The translations under genes were made by a program, and so were the position numbers. DNA of 64,000 nucleotides from Paenibacillus_AQ nitricinens (GTDB taxonomy: Bacteria; Bacillota; Bacilli; Paenibacillales; Paenibacillaceae): assembly GCF_052056485.1 (NCBI RefSeq), contig NZ_CP183948.1, positions 6,724,975 through 6,788,974 on the forward strand. Reading direction: 5' to 3'. Of this stretch, positions 49,904 through 59,377 are shown one piece after another (positions within the stretch are counted from its first letter, which is position 1; every line of letters begins with the position of its first letter). The notes beneath the pieces were generated by a model. It searched no databases and had not been told where the DNA came from. It saw only the letters and a program-made list of their open reading frames with translations.

Positions 49904-50931
49904 TATTCTTCCCCCTCTTCTCCTTCTTGTGCAGCTGCGATTTGCCGTCTTGATCCAGTGTTTGCCGACCCTGTAACTTCTAGTGCATGTTCAGTTTTTG
50001 CAAGATCTATTTCAGCCTTCGCCTTTGCTTCTGCTTTCTTACGTGCTTCCTCTTCCGCTTGAGCCTGTTCCAGTGTGTTCTGTTTCTCTAGTGCCTGTTT
50101 GATGTCGTTTTGAATTTGTCTTTCCGCTGCATCTCTTGCATTAGGAGCACAACTGGCTGCTATACGAATCACATATTCCGAGGTACTCATGGACTGTATA
50201 CCGAGCACATTAGGGTAAGCAAGCACATTGGAGTTGCGCTCTTCTATTCCTTTTAGCGCCTCGGCAATTAATCCTAACGTAGCTTCCAAGCTTCGCTCCA
50301 TTTTAACAGGAACATCAACTACAGCCAATGCATTGGAAAGAGAATAGTTCGTCACATTCGTAATTAGTCCATTAGGGATAATAAATACTTCTCCGGTAGC
50401 ACTAAGAAGTCTTGTTGTTCGTAATCCGATTAATTCAACAGTTCCTTTATAAGTACCTGTCTGAATCACATCACCCACTGCAAATTGGTCCTCCAAAATA
50501 ATAAAGAAGCCGGTAATAACATCCTTCACCAGACTTTGTGCTCCAAAACCTATTGCAAGACCGAGAACACCCGCTCCGGCCAACAAGGGTGCTAAGTCGA
50601 AGTGGAACTCTGAAAGAACGAGCATGATCATCACAAAATTACAGATAACCGTTACTACATTTTTCATCAATTCCCCTACCGTAGTAAATCTTCGCGTGTT
50701 AGAGAGAATTCTGCCACCAGTTTTACGCTCAAGCGAACGATCAATAATATTAGAAACAATCTTAATGATAACCCTCGTTAAGAGGAAAATAATAAGAATT
50801 CGCAAACTCGCAAATAAGACATTAGCCCACATATCAGCATCGGTAAACCAATTCCACACCTTATCTTTAAAACGTAAAGCATCTTTTACAGCATCACCGG
50901 GAGTAGCAGCCTCCAATATCCACCTATCCAT
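49903..50931 (-). CDS. MscS-family mechanosensitive channel
   Basis: This 342-residue protein has three membrane helices (about 35-150), the pore helix and MscS core (LAPLLAGAGVLGLAIGFGAQSLVKDVITGFFIILEDQFAVGDVI), and a cytoplasmic domain. A Glu/Ala/Lys-rich coiled-coil tail (about 285-330) is an addition. It releases solutes on osmotic downshock. GGGAGG lies 10 bases before the ATG. Genes for DUF3343 and DUF951 proteins flank it in one operon. Confidence 0.93.
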   Translation of the reverse strand: MDRWILEAATPGDAVKDALRFKDKVWNWFTDADMWANVLFASLRILIIFLLTRVIIKIVSNIIDRSLERKTGGRILSNTRRFTTVGELMKNVVTVICNFVMIMLVLSEFHFDLAPLLAGAGVLGLAIGFGAQSLVKDVITGFFIILEDQFAVGDVIQTGTYKGTVELIGLRTTRLLSATGEVFIIPNGLITNVTNYSLSNALAVVDVPVKMERSLEATLGLIAEALKGIEERNSNVLAYPNVLGIQSMSTSEYVIRIAASCAPNARDAAERQIQNDIKQALEKQNTLEQAQAEEEARKKAEAKAKAEIDLAKTEHALEVTGSANTGSRRQIAAAQEGEEGEE

Positions 50932-50946
50932 ATCGTGTATTCCTCC

Positions 50947-51198
50947 CTACCTCTCAATCAGTATGTAGTTCTCGTTGTGTTTTCCGTAGATACCGCGAAT
51001 CTCGATATTCTGCTCAGTTACAATCCTCTGCACCTCTACCAGCGCACTTGGATAAAACTGAATCGATATCGCGCACCCTGCCGTGATCTCTTTCGGGGTC
51101 GGGAATATATCAATCTCAATTTCTGCATATTCAAGCAACATTTCAGCACGAAGCGCCTGCTGGGTAGAGTCAAACGCGATCAACATCTCTTCTTGCAT
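50947..51198 (-). CDS. DUF3343 protein (putative Se/S carrier-like)
   Basis: This 83-residue protein has the DUF3343 pattern: LIAFDSTQQALRAEMLLEYAEIEIDIFPTPKEITAGCAISI, with the single conserved Cys in AGCAISI. Family members are suggested to carry sulfur or selenium as persulfide. The gene precedes the MscS gene by 15 bases and is 1.2 kb from a cysteine-desulfurase-like gene, which could supply sulfur. GGGAGG lies before the ATG. Confidence 0.82.
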   Translation of the reverse strand: MQEEMLIAFDSTQQALRAEMLLEYAEIEIDIFPTPKEITAGCAISIQFYPSALVEVQRIVTEQNIEIRGIYGKHNENYILIER

Positions 51199-51316
51199 TT
51201 ACGTTACGCCTCCCATAGGTTTATCGTCCTATCTCTTGCCGTTGTAGTATAAAACCCCTCTTCTATCCATATACTAGATACCATCAAATAGAATCAGCCT
51301 CAGAAAGGAAGATAGT

Positions 51317-51922
51317 ATGAATTTTCCATCCAAAGCTACATCAGCGCAAGAAACATCCTGTTTAAAAATATCACATACCGATCCCGATATCTATTCTGCT
51401 ATTACACACCGACTACTTTTCCATTTTGCACGTACACGCCCTGAGACACAGATTGTCGTCATTTGTGTGGGTACAGACCGATCCACAGGAGACTCTCTTG
51501 GTCCTTTAGTTGGTACTGCATTGTCACGTTTTCATAGTCCGCTGTTTCATTTATATGGAACGCTTGAAAATCCTGTCCATGCCGTTAATCTTGAGGAAAC
51601 TTTGACCCTAATCAATGAAAAATATAGCAACCCTTTTGTCATCGGTATAGATGCTTGTTTAGGTCACTCTACTAGCGTGGGCTGTATCCAAGTTGTTGAA
51701 GGACCTCTACGACCGGGCGCTGGCGTAAATAAACAATTGCCGCCGGTAGGTGATATCCATTTGACAGGAATCGTTAATGTCGGCGGCTTTATGGAGTATT
51801 TCGTATTACAGAACACGCGATTAAGTTTAGTGATGCGATTATCTGATATTATAGCGACAAGTCTATATTCTGCCTTAAAGCAATGGAATCTTCATGCTAG
51901 GTCCGCTGCAACGCGAGAGTAA
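51317..51922 (+). CDS. yyaC: YyaC spore protease-like protein
   Basis: This 201-residue protein of the YyaC family is related to the germination protease GPR and expressed in sporulation in B. subtilis, where it lies beside parB. The visible core is IVVICVGTDRSTGDSLGPLVGTAL, then PFVIGIDACLGHSTSVGCIQV and PPVGDIHLTGIVNVGGFMEYFVLQ. Its enzymatic role is not fully established. GAAAGGAAG precedes the ATG. The 3' end overlaps the DUF4446 gene by 26 bases, tail to tail. Confidence 0.93.
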   Translation: MNFPSKATSAQETSCLKISHTDPDIYSAITHRLLFHFARTRPETQIVVICVGTDRSTGDSLGPLVGTALSRFHSPLFHLYGTLENPVHAVNLEETLTLINEKYSNPFVIGIDACLGHSTSVGCIQVVEGPLRPGAGVNKQLPPVGDIHLTGIVNVGGFMEYFVLQNTRLSLVMRLSDIIATSLYSALKQWNLHARSAATRE

Positions 51923-52397
51923 CGACTTCTTTTTCTTCAGGTGATAGCACATATTGTGATTCACCATTCTGCATAGGTTTAGAGTAAATGTAAGAATTCT
52001 CACGATTATGAAGACTGGTTAATACAATGCCACTGCTGTTGTCATCCAGTATAGCGACTGAGAAACTCAGATCATTGCCACGTTCACCAAAGGCATTATA
52101 ACGCTTCAGCGCAATATTGGACTTCATGCCACGCATTCTAGTTTGAGTTGCTTCTAATACGGATTTTTGCTCACGTTGTTCTTCTTCCAGCATGTCGCTT
52201 TGGTTCTTCAGATCAATTAGAAGGCCTTCCAGATCCTCCACACCGTTCCCAGCCATCATGGCCTCATATTTACGCCGCATAGCACGCAGCTTAGCCCCCT
52301 GGGCGATCACAGTGATTACCAGCACCAACATAATTACTGTAAAACCAAACACAAACCACTGCAACTGTTCACTAATTAATTGATTTAATTCAGACAT
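51897..52397 (-). CDS. DUF4446 family membrane protein
   Basis: This 166-residue protein has an N-terminal membrane helix (WFVFGFTVIMLVLVITVI) and a coiled coil (about 45-85), then a beta-rich domain ALKRYNAFGERGNDLSFSVAILDDNSSGIVLTSLHNRE, which is the DUF4446 signature. The function is unknown; the gene is common beside the parB/yyaC cluster. ATG 52397 follows AAAGGA by 10 bases; an ATG at 52421 overlaps the upstream stop and is an alternative start. Confidence 0.85.
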   Translation of the reverse strand: MSELNQLISEQLQWFVFGFTVIMLVLVITVIAQGAKLRAMRRKYEAMMAGNGVEDLEGLLIDLKNQSDMLEEEQREQKSVLEATQTRMRGMKSNIALKRYNAFGERGNDLSFSVAILDDNSSGIVLTSLHNRENSYIYSKPMQNGESQYVLSPEEKEVVTLALQRT

Positions 52398-52417
52398 GAA
52401 TGGACCATCCTTTTTAT

Positions 52418-53578
52418 TCATCTGCTGCGGGCATTGCCATATAACTCATCCATAGCAGCCAGCATTCTGCTTATATTATGCTCTGTCGTATCTACACCTA
52501 CACTCGCCCGAACAGCACCACTCTCTAGCGTATCAACTGCCTTATGTGCCAAAGGGGTACAATGCATACCTGCTCTAACCGCTATTTTATAATCACGATC
52601 TAGACGGTGAGCGATATTCGCTGACTCTTCTCCATCCACCACAAACGATACAATACCCGTTCTTGGAGCGCCTAGTGAGGGTCCTAATAGTCTAATGCTC
52701 GGGATGTGAGACAAACCCTCCATTAGCCTTTGAGTTAACGCCCACTCTCTCTCATGAATAACGCTCATCCCTAAAGATTGTACCTTTTGAACACCTGCTA
52801 GTAAACCGGCAATCCCTACCGTATTTTGCGTCCCTGCTTCATACCGATCTGGACGAACATTGGGCTGTTCGCTATTTTCCGATTGACTACCTGTCCCTCC
52901 ATACATTAAGGGTTCAAGATCCAATTCAGGTGATATATAAAGTCCGCCGGTTCCTTGTGGTCCAAGTAGTCCTTTATGCCCCGGAAATGCCAATAAGTCT
53001 ATATTCATTTTTTTAACATCAATATCAAGTGAACCCGCGCTTTGAGCTGCATCTACCAGAAATACGGCGCCATGAGATTTAACGATATCGCCAATATCGT
53101 TAATAGGCAGTATGCTTCCAAGTAAATTGGAGCTATGATTGCAAATGACCAGTTTGGTGTTTAAGCGAAAAGCATTTTCGAGTTCTAGTAAATCCAATTG
53201 TCCTTCACGATCTACTTTTAGATAGTCCACTTTTATCCCTAGAGTCTTACGCAAGTATTCCAGCGGCCGTCTCACAGAATTGTGTTCTGTCATGGTTGAA
53301 ATCACGTGATCTCCCGCTTTAAGCGTCCCTCTGATCGCCATATTTAAACTCATCGTAGTATTATGGGTAAAAGCTATATCTTGCGCATTAGATACACCGA
53401 ACAACTTAGCCAGCGCACTCCGTGTTCTTACTAACACTCGGCCGCTTCCTATCGCTAGCGAGTAATTCCCTCTACCAGCATTCGCTCCTGACTGCAGAGC
53501 ATTCATCATCGCAGCTGCAACCTCTGGTGGTTTAGGCCATGAGGTAGCGGCATGATCCAGATATACGAAGTCTTCCAT
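52418..53578 (-). CDS. cysteine desulfurase-like PLP enzyme (class V aminotransferase, TIGR01977-type)
   Basis: This 386-residue PLP enzyme begins YLDHAATSWPKPPEVAAAM. The PLP-Lys is in FPGHKGLLGPQGTG and a conserved catalytic Cys in RAGMHCTPLAHKA. The class removes sulfur (or selenium) from cysteine and forms a persulfide. The DUF3343 carrier-like gene lies 1.2 kb away. No iscU-like scaffold is adjacent. AGGAG lies 8 bases before the ATG. It may be translated with DUF4446 through an ATGA overlap. Confidence 0.9.
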   Translation of the reverse strand: MEDFVYLDHAATSWPKPPEVAAAMMNALQSGANAGRGNYSLAIGSGRVLVRTRSALAKLFGVSNAQDIAFTHNTTMSLNMAIRGTLKAGDHVISTMTEHNSVRRPLEYLRKTLGIKVDYLKVDREGQLDLLELENAFRLNTKLVICNHSSNLLGSILPINDIGDIVKSHGAVFLVDAAQSAGSLDIDVKKMNIDLLAFPGHKGLLGPQGTGGLYISPELDLEPLMYGGTGSQSENSEQPNVRPDRYEAGTQNTVGIAGLLAGVQKVQSLGMSVIHEREWALTQRLMEGLSHIPSIRLLGPSLGAPRTGIVSFVVDGEESANIAHRLDRDYKIAVRAGMHCTPLAHKAVDTLESGAVRASVGVDTTEHNISRMLAAMDELYGNARSR

Positions 53579-53619
53579 AACCTCGCTCCTCGTCTATTAC
53601 CCTTTTTTAATCAACTTAC

Positions 53620-53670
53620 TCAAAAAAACATACCCCTAATTATCCGATTAAGGATATCTCAGGATATGTT
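53620..53670 (-). terminator. terminator of parA-parB
   Basis: AACATATCCT and AGGGGTATGTT pair with G-T pairs across an internal hairpin, followed by TTTTTTT on the minus strand. It is weaker than the others. Confidence 0.55.
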
Positions 53671-53688
53671 CTTAGCATAGATACCCAT

Positions 53689-54531
53689 TTAGTTACCCAA
53701 TAATTCCAACAATCTTTCTAAATCCTGAGTACTGTAGTAATTCAGTTCAATCTTCCCTTTTTCCTTACCCTGTTTTATTTTCACCGTTGTTTTAAAACGT
53801 TCACGCAATACTTCCTCTACATTATCAATATAGGGATCACGTTTAACAACTTTCACTTTAACTCCATTTGCAGGTTTACGGTCTAAGTTCTTCACTGTTT
53901 CTTCTAATTCTCTGACGCTCCACTGTTGTTCCACGCATTGTTTGGCCAGTTGTTTAATCACTTCTGGATCCTTTAAAGCAACAATCGCCCGTGCATGCCC
54001 CATTGACATTGTTCCACGTGAAACATATTCTTTTACTTCTTCAGGTAAAGAAAGCAATCTCAGGAAGTTGGCGATATGTGATCTGGACTTTCCCACCTTA
54101 AGCGAGAGTTCTTCCTGCGTAAGTGAAAATTGATCCATTAGGCCTTGGTAAGCCACAGCAATTTCCATTGCATTTAAGTTCTCACGTTGTAAGTTCTCGA
54201 TTAATGCAATCTCCATGACCTGTTGATCACTAAGATTTCTAACGACTGCTGGAATTGTAGCTTTGCCACAATATTGCGAGGCCCGGAATCTGCGTTCGCC
54301 GGCAATGATCTCATACCCCTTCAATACGCTACGAACAATGATCGGCTGGATCACGCCATGTTGTCTGATCGATTCTGCTAGTTCTTGAATGGCCTCTTCA
54401 TTAAAATCTTTGCGCGGTTGATATGGATTAGCCCGGAGTTGAGCTAAAGGGATCTCAACTACCTTATCATCTTCATTAATTGATAAAGAAGGGATTAGCG
54501 CATCCAGACCTTTTCCTAAACGTTTACTCAT
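53689..54531 (-). CDS. parB: chromosome partitioning protein ParB/Spo0J
   Basis: This 280-residue protein has the CTPase motif region GERRFRASQY, an HTH (LSLKVGKSRSHIANFLRLL) and a C-terminal dimerisation segment ending LELLGN. ParB loads on parS, slides as a CTP clamp and recruits SMC near the origin. It carries a parS site within its own gene (54010-54025). Its start overlaps parA by 8 bases. Confidence 0.95.
   Translation of the reverse strand: MSKRLGKGLDALIPSLSINEDDKVVEIPLAQLRANPYQPRKDFNEEAIQELAESIRQHGVIQPIIVRSVLKGYEIIAGERRFRASQYCGKATIPAVVRNLSDQQVMEIALIENLQRENLNAMEIAVAYQGLMDQFSLTQEELSLKVGKSRSHIANFLRLLSLPEEVKEYVSRGTMSMGHARAIVALKDPEVIKQLAKQCVEQQWSVRELEETVKNLDRKPANGVKVKVVKRDPYIDNVEEVLRERFKTTVKIKQGKEKGKIELNYYSTQDLERLLELLGN
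54010..54025. promoter_or_regulatory. parS site within parB
   Basis: TGTTCCACGTGAAACA matches the Bacillus parS consensus TGTTNCACGTGAAACA exactly. Confidence 0.93.
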
Positions 54532-55285
54532 AAGAAATCACTTCCTTTGCCAACTCTAAATACACTTCTGCTCCTTTAGAGCGAGGATCATAAGTAATAA
54601 TGGATTGCCCATGAGACGGCGCCTCACTTAACCGGACATTCCGAGGAATAATCGTTCTATATACTTTTTCTTGGAAATACTTCTTAACCTCTTCTATCAC
54701 TTGAATTCCCAGATTGGTACGGGCATCAAGCATAGTCAATAATACTCCCTCTATCTTCAGATGCGGGTTGAGATTTTTTTGTACCAGACGAACGGTGTTT
54801 AATAGCTGACTTAAGCCCTCAAGCGCATAATATTCACATTGGATCGGGATGATTACCGAATCCGCTGCAGTAAGGGAATTGATCGTCAAAATTCCCAGGG
54901 AAGGCGGACAATCGATGATAATATAATCATAATTATTTTTAACCGCATTTAGCGCCTTCTTTAGCTTTAGCTCTCTGGAAATCGTTGATACCAACTCGAT
55001 CTCCGCGCCTGCCAATTGAATCGTCGCCGGAATGATATGCAGCCCTTCATTTTGAGTTTCCAGTATGGTTTCTAGAGGATTTACCTCATTTATAAGAATG
55101 TCATATATACAATTCGCCACGTCAGCCTTGTTGATGCCAACGCCGCTAGTAGTGTTACCTTGAGGATCGATATCAACTAGAAGCACTCTTTTTCCTAATG
55201 TAGCCATACCGGCACCTAGGTTCACGGAGGTTGTTGTTTTACCGACACCGCCTTTTTGATTTGCTATGGCAATAATCTTGGACAC
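54524..55285 (-). CDS. parA: chromosome partitioning ATPase ParA/Soj
   Basis: This 253-residue deviant-Walker ATPase has MSKIIAIANQKGGVGKTTTSVNLGAGMA with both Walker Lys residues, VLLVDIDPQGNTT and IIIDCPPSLG. It regulates DnaA activity and ParB-parS positioning. The start is GTG 55285 with GAGGTG 7 bases upstream. The stop overlaps the parB start. Confidence 0.95.
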   Translation of the reverse strand: MSKIIAIANQKGGVGKTTTSVNLGAGMATLGKRVLLVDIDPQGNTTSGVGINKADVANCIYDILINEVNPLETILETQNEGLHIIPATIQLAGAEIELVSTISRELKLKKALNAVKNNYDYIIIDCPPSLGILTINSLTAADSVIIPIQCEYYALEGLSQLLNTVRLVQKNLNPHLKIEGVLLTMLDARTNLGIQVIEEVKKYFQEKVYRTIIPRNVRLSEAPSHGQSIITYDPRSKGAEVYLELAKEVISYE

Positions 55286-55445
55286 TTATTTCACCTCGAA
55301 TAGTTAGGAAGAATCTTCTCGTAGATCGCAAGTACAAATGTTCCTGACGCTGATGTAGCGTCACACTTTATGAAGAATATAGACAACTTTTGAATACTGA
55401 AACTCTAAATTATAAGTTTTGCCAACATCCCGGTTATAGCCACAC

Positions 55446-55477
55446 AAAAGGCGGCCAATCACCTCAGGGCCGCCTTC
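55446..55477 (-). terminator. noc terminator
   Basis: AAGGCGGCC pairs with GGCCGCCTT, with TTTTGTG following on the minus strand, separating noc from parA. Confidence 0.8.
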
Positions 55478-55492
55478 AGCTTTTGAAACAAT

Positions 55493-56308
55493 TTATCTTT
55501 TGGGGATTTGGATTACAATCTCGTAATGGTCACCGCGGTCATTTTCTGACGTTTTGATTTCCATTCCTGAGCCTGTCACCATATCAATAGATTGACGAAT
55601 TGTATTAAGAGCTAGACGAACATCCTTGGTATAGGAAACCCGTTTTGACTTTTTAGTTTGTGAGACTTGTTTGTAGAAAGCAATACGAGCTTCTGTTTGT
55701 TTAACATTTAATCCTTTTGCAATGATCTCTGCTAACACTTTCAGCTGCATCTCCACACTATCTAGCGATAATAATGAACGTGCATGTCTTTCGGAAATCT
55801 TGCGCTCCATCAATGCCATCTTAACCTCTTCAGGCAAATTGAGTAAGCGAATTTTATTAGCTATGGTAGACTGACTTTTACCTAATCGTTGCGCCAAGCT
55901 TTCTTGCGTCAATTGATGAAGATCAATTAACTTTTGATAAGCTACAGCTTCTTCAATGGAGGTTAAACCTTCACGCTGTAAGTTTTCTATAAGCGCAATG
56001 GATGCGGCCTGTGAATCATTGAATTCACGAACAATGGCTGGAATCGTCTCTAAACCAAGTTTTTTAACCGCTCGCCAGCGTCGTTCACCTGCGATGATTT
56101 CGTACACGGAATCGCGCATGCGTACAACTATGGGTTGAATGACACCATGAGTTTTAATCGTCTGGCATAACTCATCGATTTTTTCGTCATCGAATATAGT
56201 CCGTGGTTGGTAAGGACTGCTAATGACCTCATGAACTGGTATTTGTTTGATTTCTTCTCCGCTGCTCCGCTCGTTAAATCCAAATAGCTTGGTAAATTGT
56301 TCTTTCAT
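55493..56308 (-). CDS. noc: nucleoid occlusion protein Noc
   Basis: This 271-residue ParB paralogue starts MKEQFTKLFGFNERSSGEE, including the short amphipathic membrane-binding start typical of Noc. GERRWRAVKKL and HTH LAQRLGKSQSTIANKIRLLNL follow. It binds Noc sites and tethers the nucleoid to the membrane to block division over DNA. ATG 56308 is chosen because it gives that start; an ATG at 56317 sits too near the ribosome site. The gap 56324-56645 holds no gene. Confidence 0.92.
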   Translation of the reverse strand: MKEQFTKLFGFNERSSGEEIKQIPVHEVISSPYQPRTIFDDEKIDELCQTIKTHGVIQPIVVRMRDSVYEIIAGERRWRAVKKLGLETIPAIVREFNDSQAASIALIENLQREGLTSIEEAVAYQKLIDLHQLTQESLAQRLGKSQSTIANKIRLLNLPEEVKMALMERKISERHARSLLSLDSVEMQLKVLAEIIAKGLNVKQTEARIAFYKQVSQTKKSKRVSYTKDVRLALNTIRQSIDMVTGSGMEIKTSENDRGDHYEIVIQIPKR

Positions 56309-56644
56309 TCCGTTCATAACCACCTAATTTCGTTATAGTACGATCTTCTTGACCTTCTTTTCGGAAAGCGTATCGTACAGCAATAAAAAACATTCTGATA
56401 TTATGAAATCACCTGCTACTATCAGGCATCATAATCTCTCCTTCTTTCGAACAAGAGTACAGAGAAGGAGTTATATACAAAATTAAAAGTCTACTATGCT
56501 ATTCTATCACTTTTCTCTACATAATCATATTCTCCGTAAAGACCTATTTTTCCTGCATTTTCATAATGATAACAGCCTTATAAACATATCAATTTAGTTT
56601 ATCTTTTAATTAATGTTCATTAGAGATCGCTATCGCAATTCCCC

Positions 56645-56692
56645 ACAAAAAAAGGTCATCCCCTTTTAAGATAGAGGATGACCTTAAATATA
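56645..56692 (-). terminator. terminator of the mnmE-mnmG-rsmG operon
   Basis: AAGGTCATCC pairs with GGATGACCTT across a 13-base loop, with TTTTTTTG following on the minus strand. Confidence 0.85.
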
Positions 56693-56706
56693 TTTACCTA
56701 TGCCAA

Positions 56707-56722
56707 TGTTTCACGTGAAACA
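56707..56722. promoter_or_regulatory. parS site abutting the rsmG stop codon
   Basis: TGTTTCACGTGAAACA, a perfect palindromic parS site, directly adjoins the rsmG stop codon (56723-56725). Confidence 0.95.
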
Positions 56723-57448
56723 TTATTTGATAAGTGGTGTTTTGGCAGGAATTCCCGCTTTTCGTGGGTACTTAGCAGGAGTAGCACCTGTCTTACGAAT
56801 AATGACAATATGTCGCGCCGACTCTTCCACAGGCAAGCTGAAAGACTCCACTTTACTAAGTTGAGCACGAAGCTCTTTTAAACTGTACTTCGCCTCACTT
56901 AATTCTTCTGATGGATCGCTCCCCTTCATGGCAGCGAAAAATCCATCCTTACGTGAAAAAGGAAGGCAGAATTCATTCAACAAGGATAATCTTGCCACTG
57001 CACGTGCGGTCACCAAATCATAAGCATCACGATGCTTAAATTGCCGGGCAATATCTTCCGCACGACCATGAATCAATTGCACATCCGTTAATTTTAACGT
57101 CGTACAGACATGCTGCAGAAAAGAGATTCGTTTACTCAATGAATCAACAATCGTAAGCTTCAAATGTGGAAAACAAATTTTAAGCGGAATCCCTGGGAAT
57201 CCTGCTCCCGATCCAATGTCTGCCAAATTGTTTATCTCATTGATATTAATGAAAAAAGCTAGCGAGATCGAATCATAAAAATGTTTCGTGTAAACCTGCT
57301 CACGCTCTGTTATTCCGGTAAGATTCATTTTTTCATTCCAGGATACGAGTTCTTTATAGTAGAGATCAAATTGCTTCAATTGTTCCGCTGTAAGTGTAAT
57401 CCCTCGTTCCTGTAAAAGCTGTGTAAATTGTAGTTCCGTATTATCCAT
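56723..57448 (-). CDS. rsmG: 16S rRNA guanine-527 N7-methyltransferase
   Basis: This 241-residue methyltransferase has NLADIGSGAGFPGIPLKICFP (SAM loop), VDSLSKRISFLQH and VTARAVARL. It methylates G527 of 16S rRNA; loss gives low-level streptomycin resistance. It ends in parS. It follows mnmG by 3 bases. Confidence 0.96.
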   Translation of the reverse strand: MDNTELQFTQLLQERGITLTAEQLKQFDLYYKELVSWNEKMNLTGITEREQVYTKHFYDSISLAFFININEINNLADIGSGAGFPGIPLKICFPHLKLTIVDSLSKRISFLQHVCTTLKLTDVQLIHGRAEDIARQFKHRDAYDLVTARAVARLSLLNEFCLPFSRKDGFFAAMKGSDPSEELSEAKYSLKELRAQLSKVESFSLPVEESARHIVIIRKTGATPAKYPRKAGIPAKTPLIK

Positions 57449-57451
57449 AGA

Positions 57452-59338
57452 TTATCCTTTCGCCGCGGTTACCCGGTTGTAATGCTCAAGATATACGAGA
57501 AGAATAGAAATATCTGCAGGTGTGACCCCTGCTATCCGAGAAGCTTGACCGATAGAGATCGGGCGAATCTTAGTCATCTTTTGCCGCGCTTCCATCGCTA
57601 ATCCATGAATCTCATTATAGTTAATGTCATCCGGAATTTTCTTCTTTTCCATCTTTTGCAGGCGCTCCACATGTTGAAGCTGTTTTTCGATATATCCGGC
57701 ATATTTAATTTGAATTTCCACTTGTTCCTTCATCTCTGCGTCTAGCATTTCGGGTGATGGTGAAACTTGATCTACAAAGCTATAATCAAGCTCCGGACGA
57801 CGCATTAGAACAAGCAAATTGCTGCCATCTACTATAGGCGCCGATTCATATTGTGCTAGAATATCATTTACCTCAACAGGTTTAACCTTTTTCTCTTGTA
57901 GGCGGACAATTTCACGTTCCACCCGTTCCTTCTTGTCTACAAAGTTATCGAAACGCTCTTGAGTGATCAAACCAATATCATAACCGATAGGTGTAAGTCT
58001 TAGATCTGCATTGTCATGACGGAGCAGCAAACGATATTCCGCACGTGAGGTTAGCAGACGATACGGTTCATTAGTCCCCTTAGTCACCAGATCATCAATG
58101 AGTACACCAATGTATCCCTGTGAACGATCTAAGATTACGGGTTCTTTGTCTTGCACTTTGCGCGCTGCATTAATTCCAGCCATTACACCTTGGCCAGCCG
58201 CTTCCTCATAACCGGAAGTACCATTGATTTGTCCAGCAGTGAACAGACCTGGTAGACGTTTAGTTTCAAGAGATGGCCATAGCTGTGTAGGAACCATTGC
58301 ATCATATTCAATAGCATAGCCGTTACGCATCATCTCTACCTTTTCCATACCAGGGATGGAACGCAAAATCGCTAGCTGTACATCCTCCGGAAGACTAGTC
58401 GACAGACCTTGTACATAGTATTCCGATGTATTTTTTCCTTCTGGCTCTAAAAAGATCTGATGCTTAGATTTATCACTAAATCTTACTACTTTATCTTCAA
58501 TTGATGGGCAATAACGTGGACCTGTTCCTTCAATAATACCCGTAAACATCGGCGCACGATGAAGGTTGTCATTAATAATCTGATGAGTAACCTCAGAGGT
58601 ATAGGTCAACCAACAAGGTAGCTGTTCATTGTTGGATGATTTCGTCTCAAACGAAAAGAATTTAGGCTCATCGTCGCCCGGTTGAATTTCTGTCTTCGAG
58701 AAATCGATCGTATCACGATGTACACGTGGTGGTGTACCTGTCTTAAAACGCACCAATTCAAAACCAAGCTCCCGCAAATTCTCAGATAGCTTCACTGATG
58801 GCTGCTGATTGTTAGGTCCGCTCTCATACGTCAGTTCACCCATAATCACTTTACCCCGCAGGTAAGTACCTGTGGTCAAAATAACGGTCTTACTATGGTA
58901 TTCCGTTCCTGTCTTCGTAACTACACCCACACAACGTCCATCCTCAACGATTAGACGCTCAACCATGCCTTGACGAAGCGTTAGGTTAGGCGTTTTTTCC
59001 ATGGTTTCTTTCATTGCATGTTGGTACAGAAACTTATCCGCTTGTGCACGCAATGCATGCACCGCAGGTCCCTTCCCTGTGTTAAGCATACGAAGCTGAA
59101 TAAATGTCTTATCTATATTACGGCCCATTTCTCCGCCTAGCGCATCAATCTCACGCACTACATGTCCTTTGGCTGGTCCGCCTATGGACGGATTGCAGGG
59201 CATGAATGCAACCATATCCAGGTTAATTGTAATCATCAATGTGCTGCAGCCCATCCGTGCTGATGCTAAAGCCGCTTCACAACCGGCATGACCGGCGCCA
59301 ATGACGATTACGTCATAGTTGCCTCCATCATAACTCAT
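57452..59338 (-). CDS. mnmG: tRNA 5-carboxymethylaminomethyluridine synthase subunit MnmG
   Basis: This 628-residue FAD enzyme has the dinucleotide loop VIGAGHAGCEAALASARMG and GGPAKGHVVREIDALGG, and the C-terminal helical domain (EARQKMTKIRPISIGQASRIAGVTPADISILLVYLE). With MnmE it modifies U34 of several tRNAs. GGGGGAAAC precedes the ATG. Length is normal. Confidence 0.97.
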   Translation of the reverse strand: MSYDGGNYDVIVIGAGHAGCEAALASARMGCSTLMITINLDMVAFMPCNPSIGGPAKGHVVREIDALGGEMGRNIDKTFIQLRMLNTGKGPAVHALRAQADKFLYQHAMKETMEKTPNLTLRQGMVERLIVEDGRCVGVVTKTGTEYHSKTVILTTGTYLRGKVIMGELTYESGPNNQQPSVKLSENLRELGFELVRFKTGTPPRVHRDTIDFSKTEIQPGDDEPKFFSFETKSSNNEQLPCWLTYTSEVTHQIINDNLHRAPMFTGIIEGTGPRYCPSIEDKVVRFSDKSKHQIFLEPEGKNTSEYYVQGLSTSLPEDVQLAILRSIPGMEKVEMMRNGYAIEYDAMVPTQLWPSLETKRLPGLFTAGQINGTSGYEEAAGQGVMAGINAARKVQDKEPVILDRSQGYIGVLIDDLVTKGTNEPYRLLTSRAEYRLLLRHDNADLRLTPIGYDIGLITQERFDNFVDKKERVEREIVRLQEKKVKPVEVNDILAQYESAPIVDGSNLLVLMRRPELDYSFVDQVSPSPEMLDAEMKEQVEIQIKYAGYIEKQLQHVERLQKMEKKKIPDDINYNEIHGLAMEARQKMTKIRPISIGQASRIAGVTPADISILLVYLEHYNRVTAAKG

Positions 59339-59377
59339 GTCCTGTTTCCCCCTAATTGTTATATTAAAATGTAAAGC

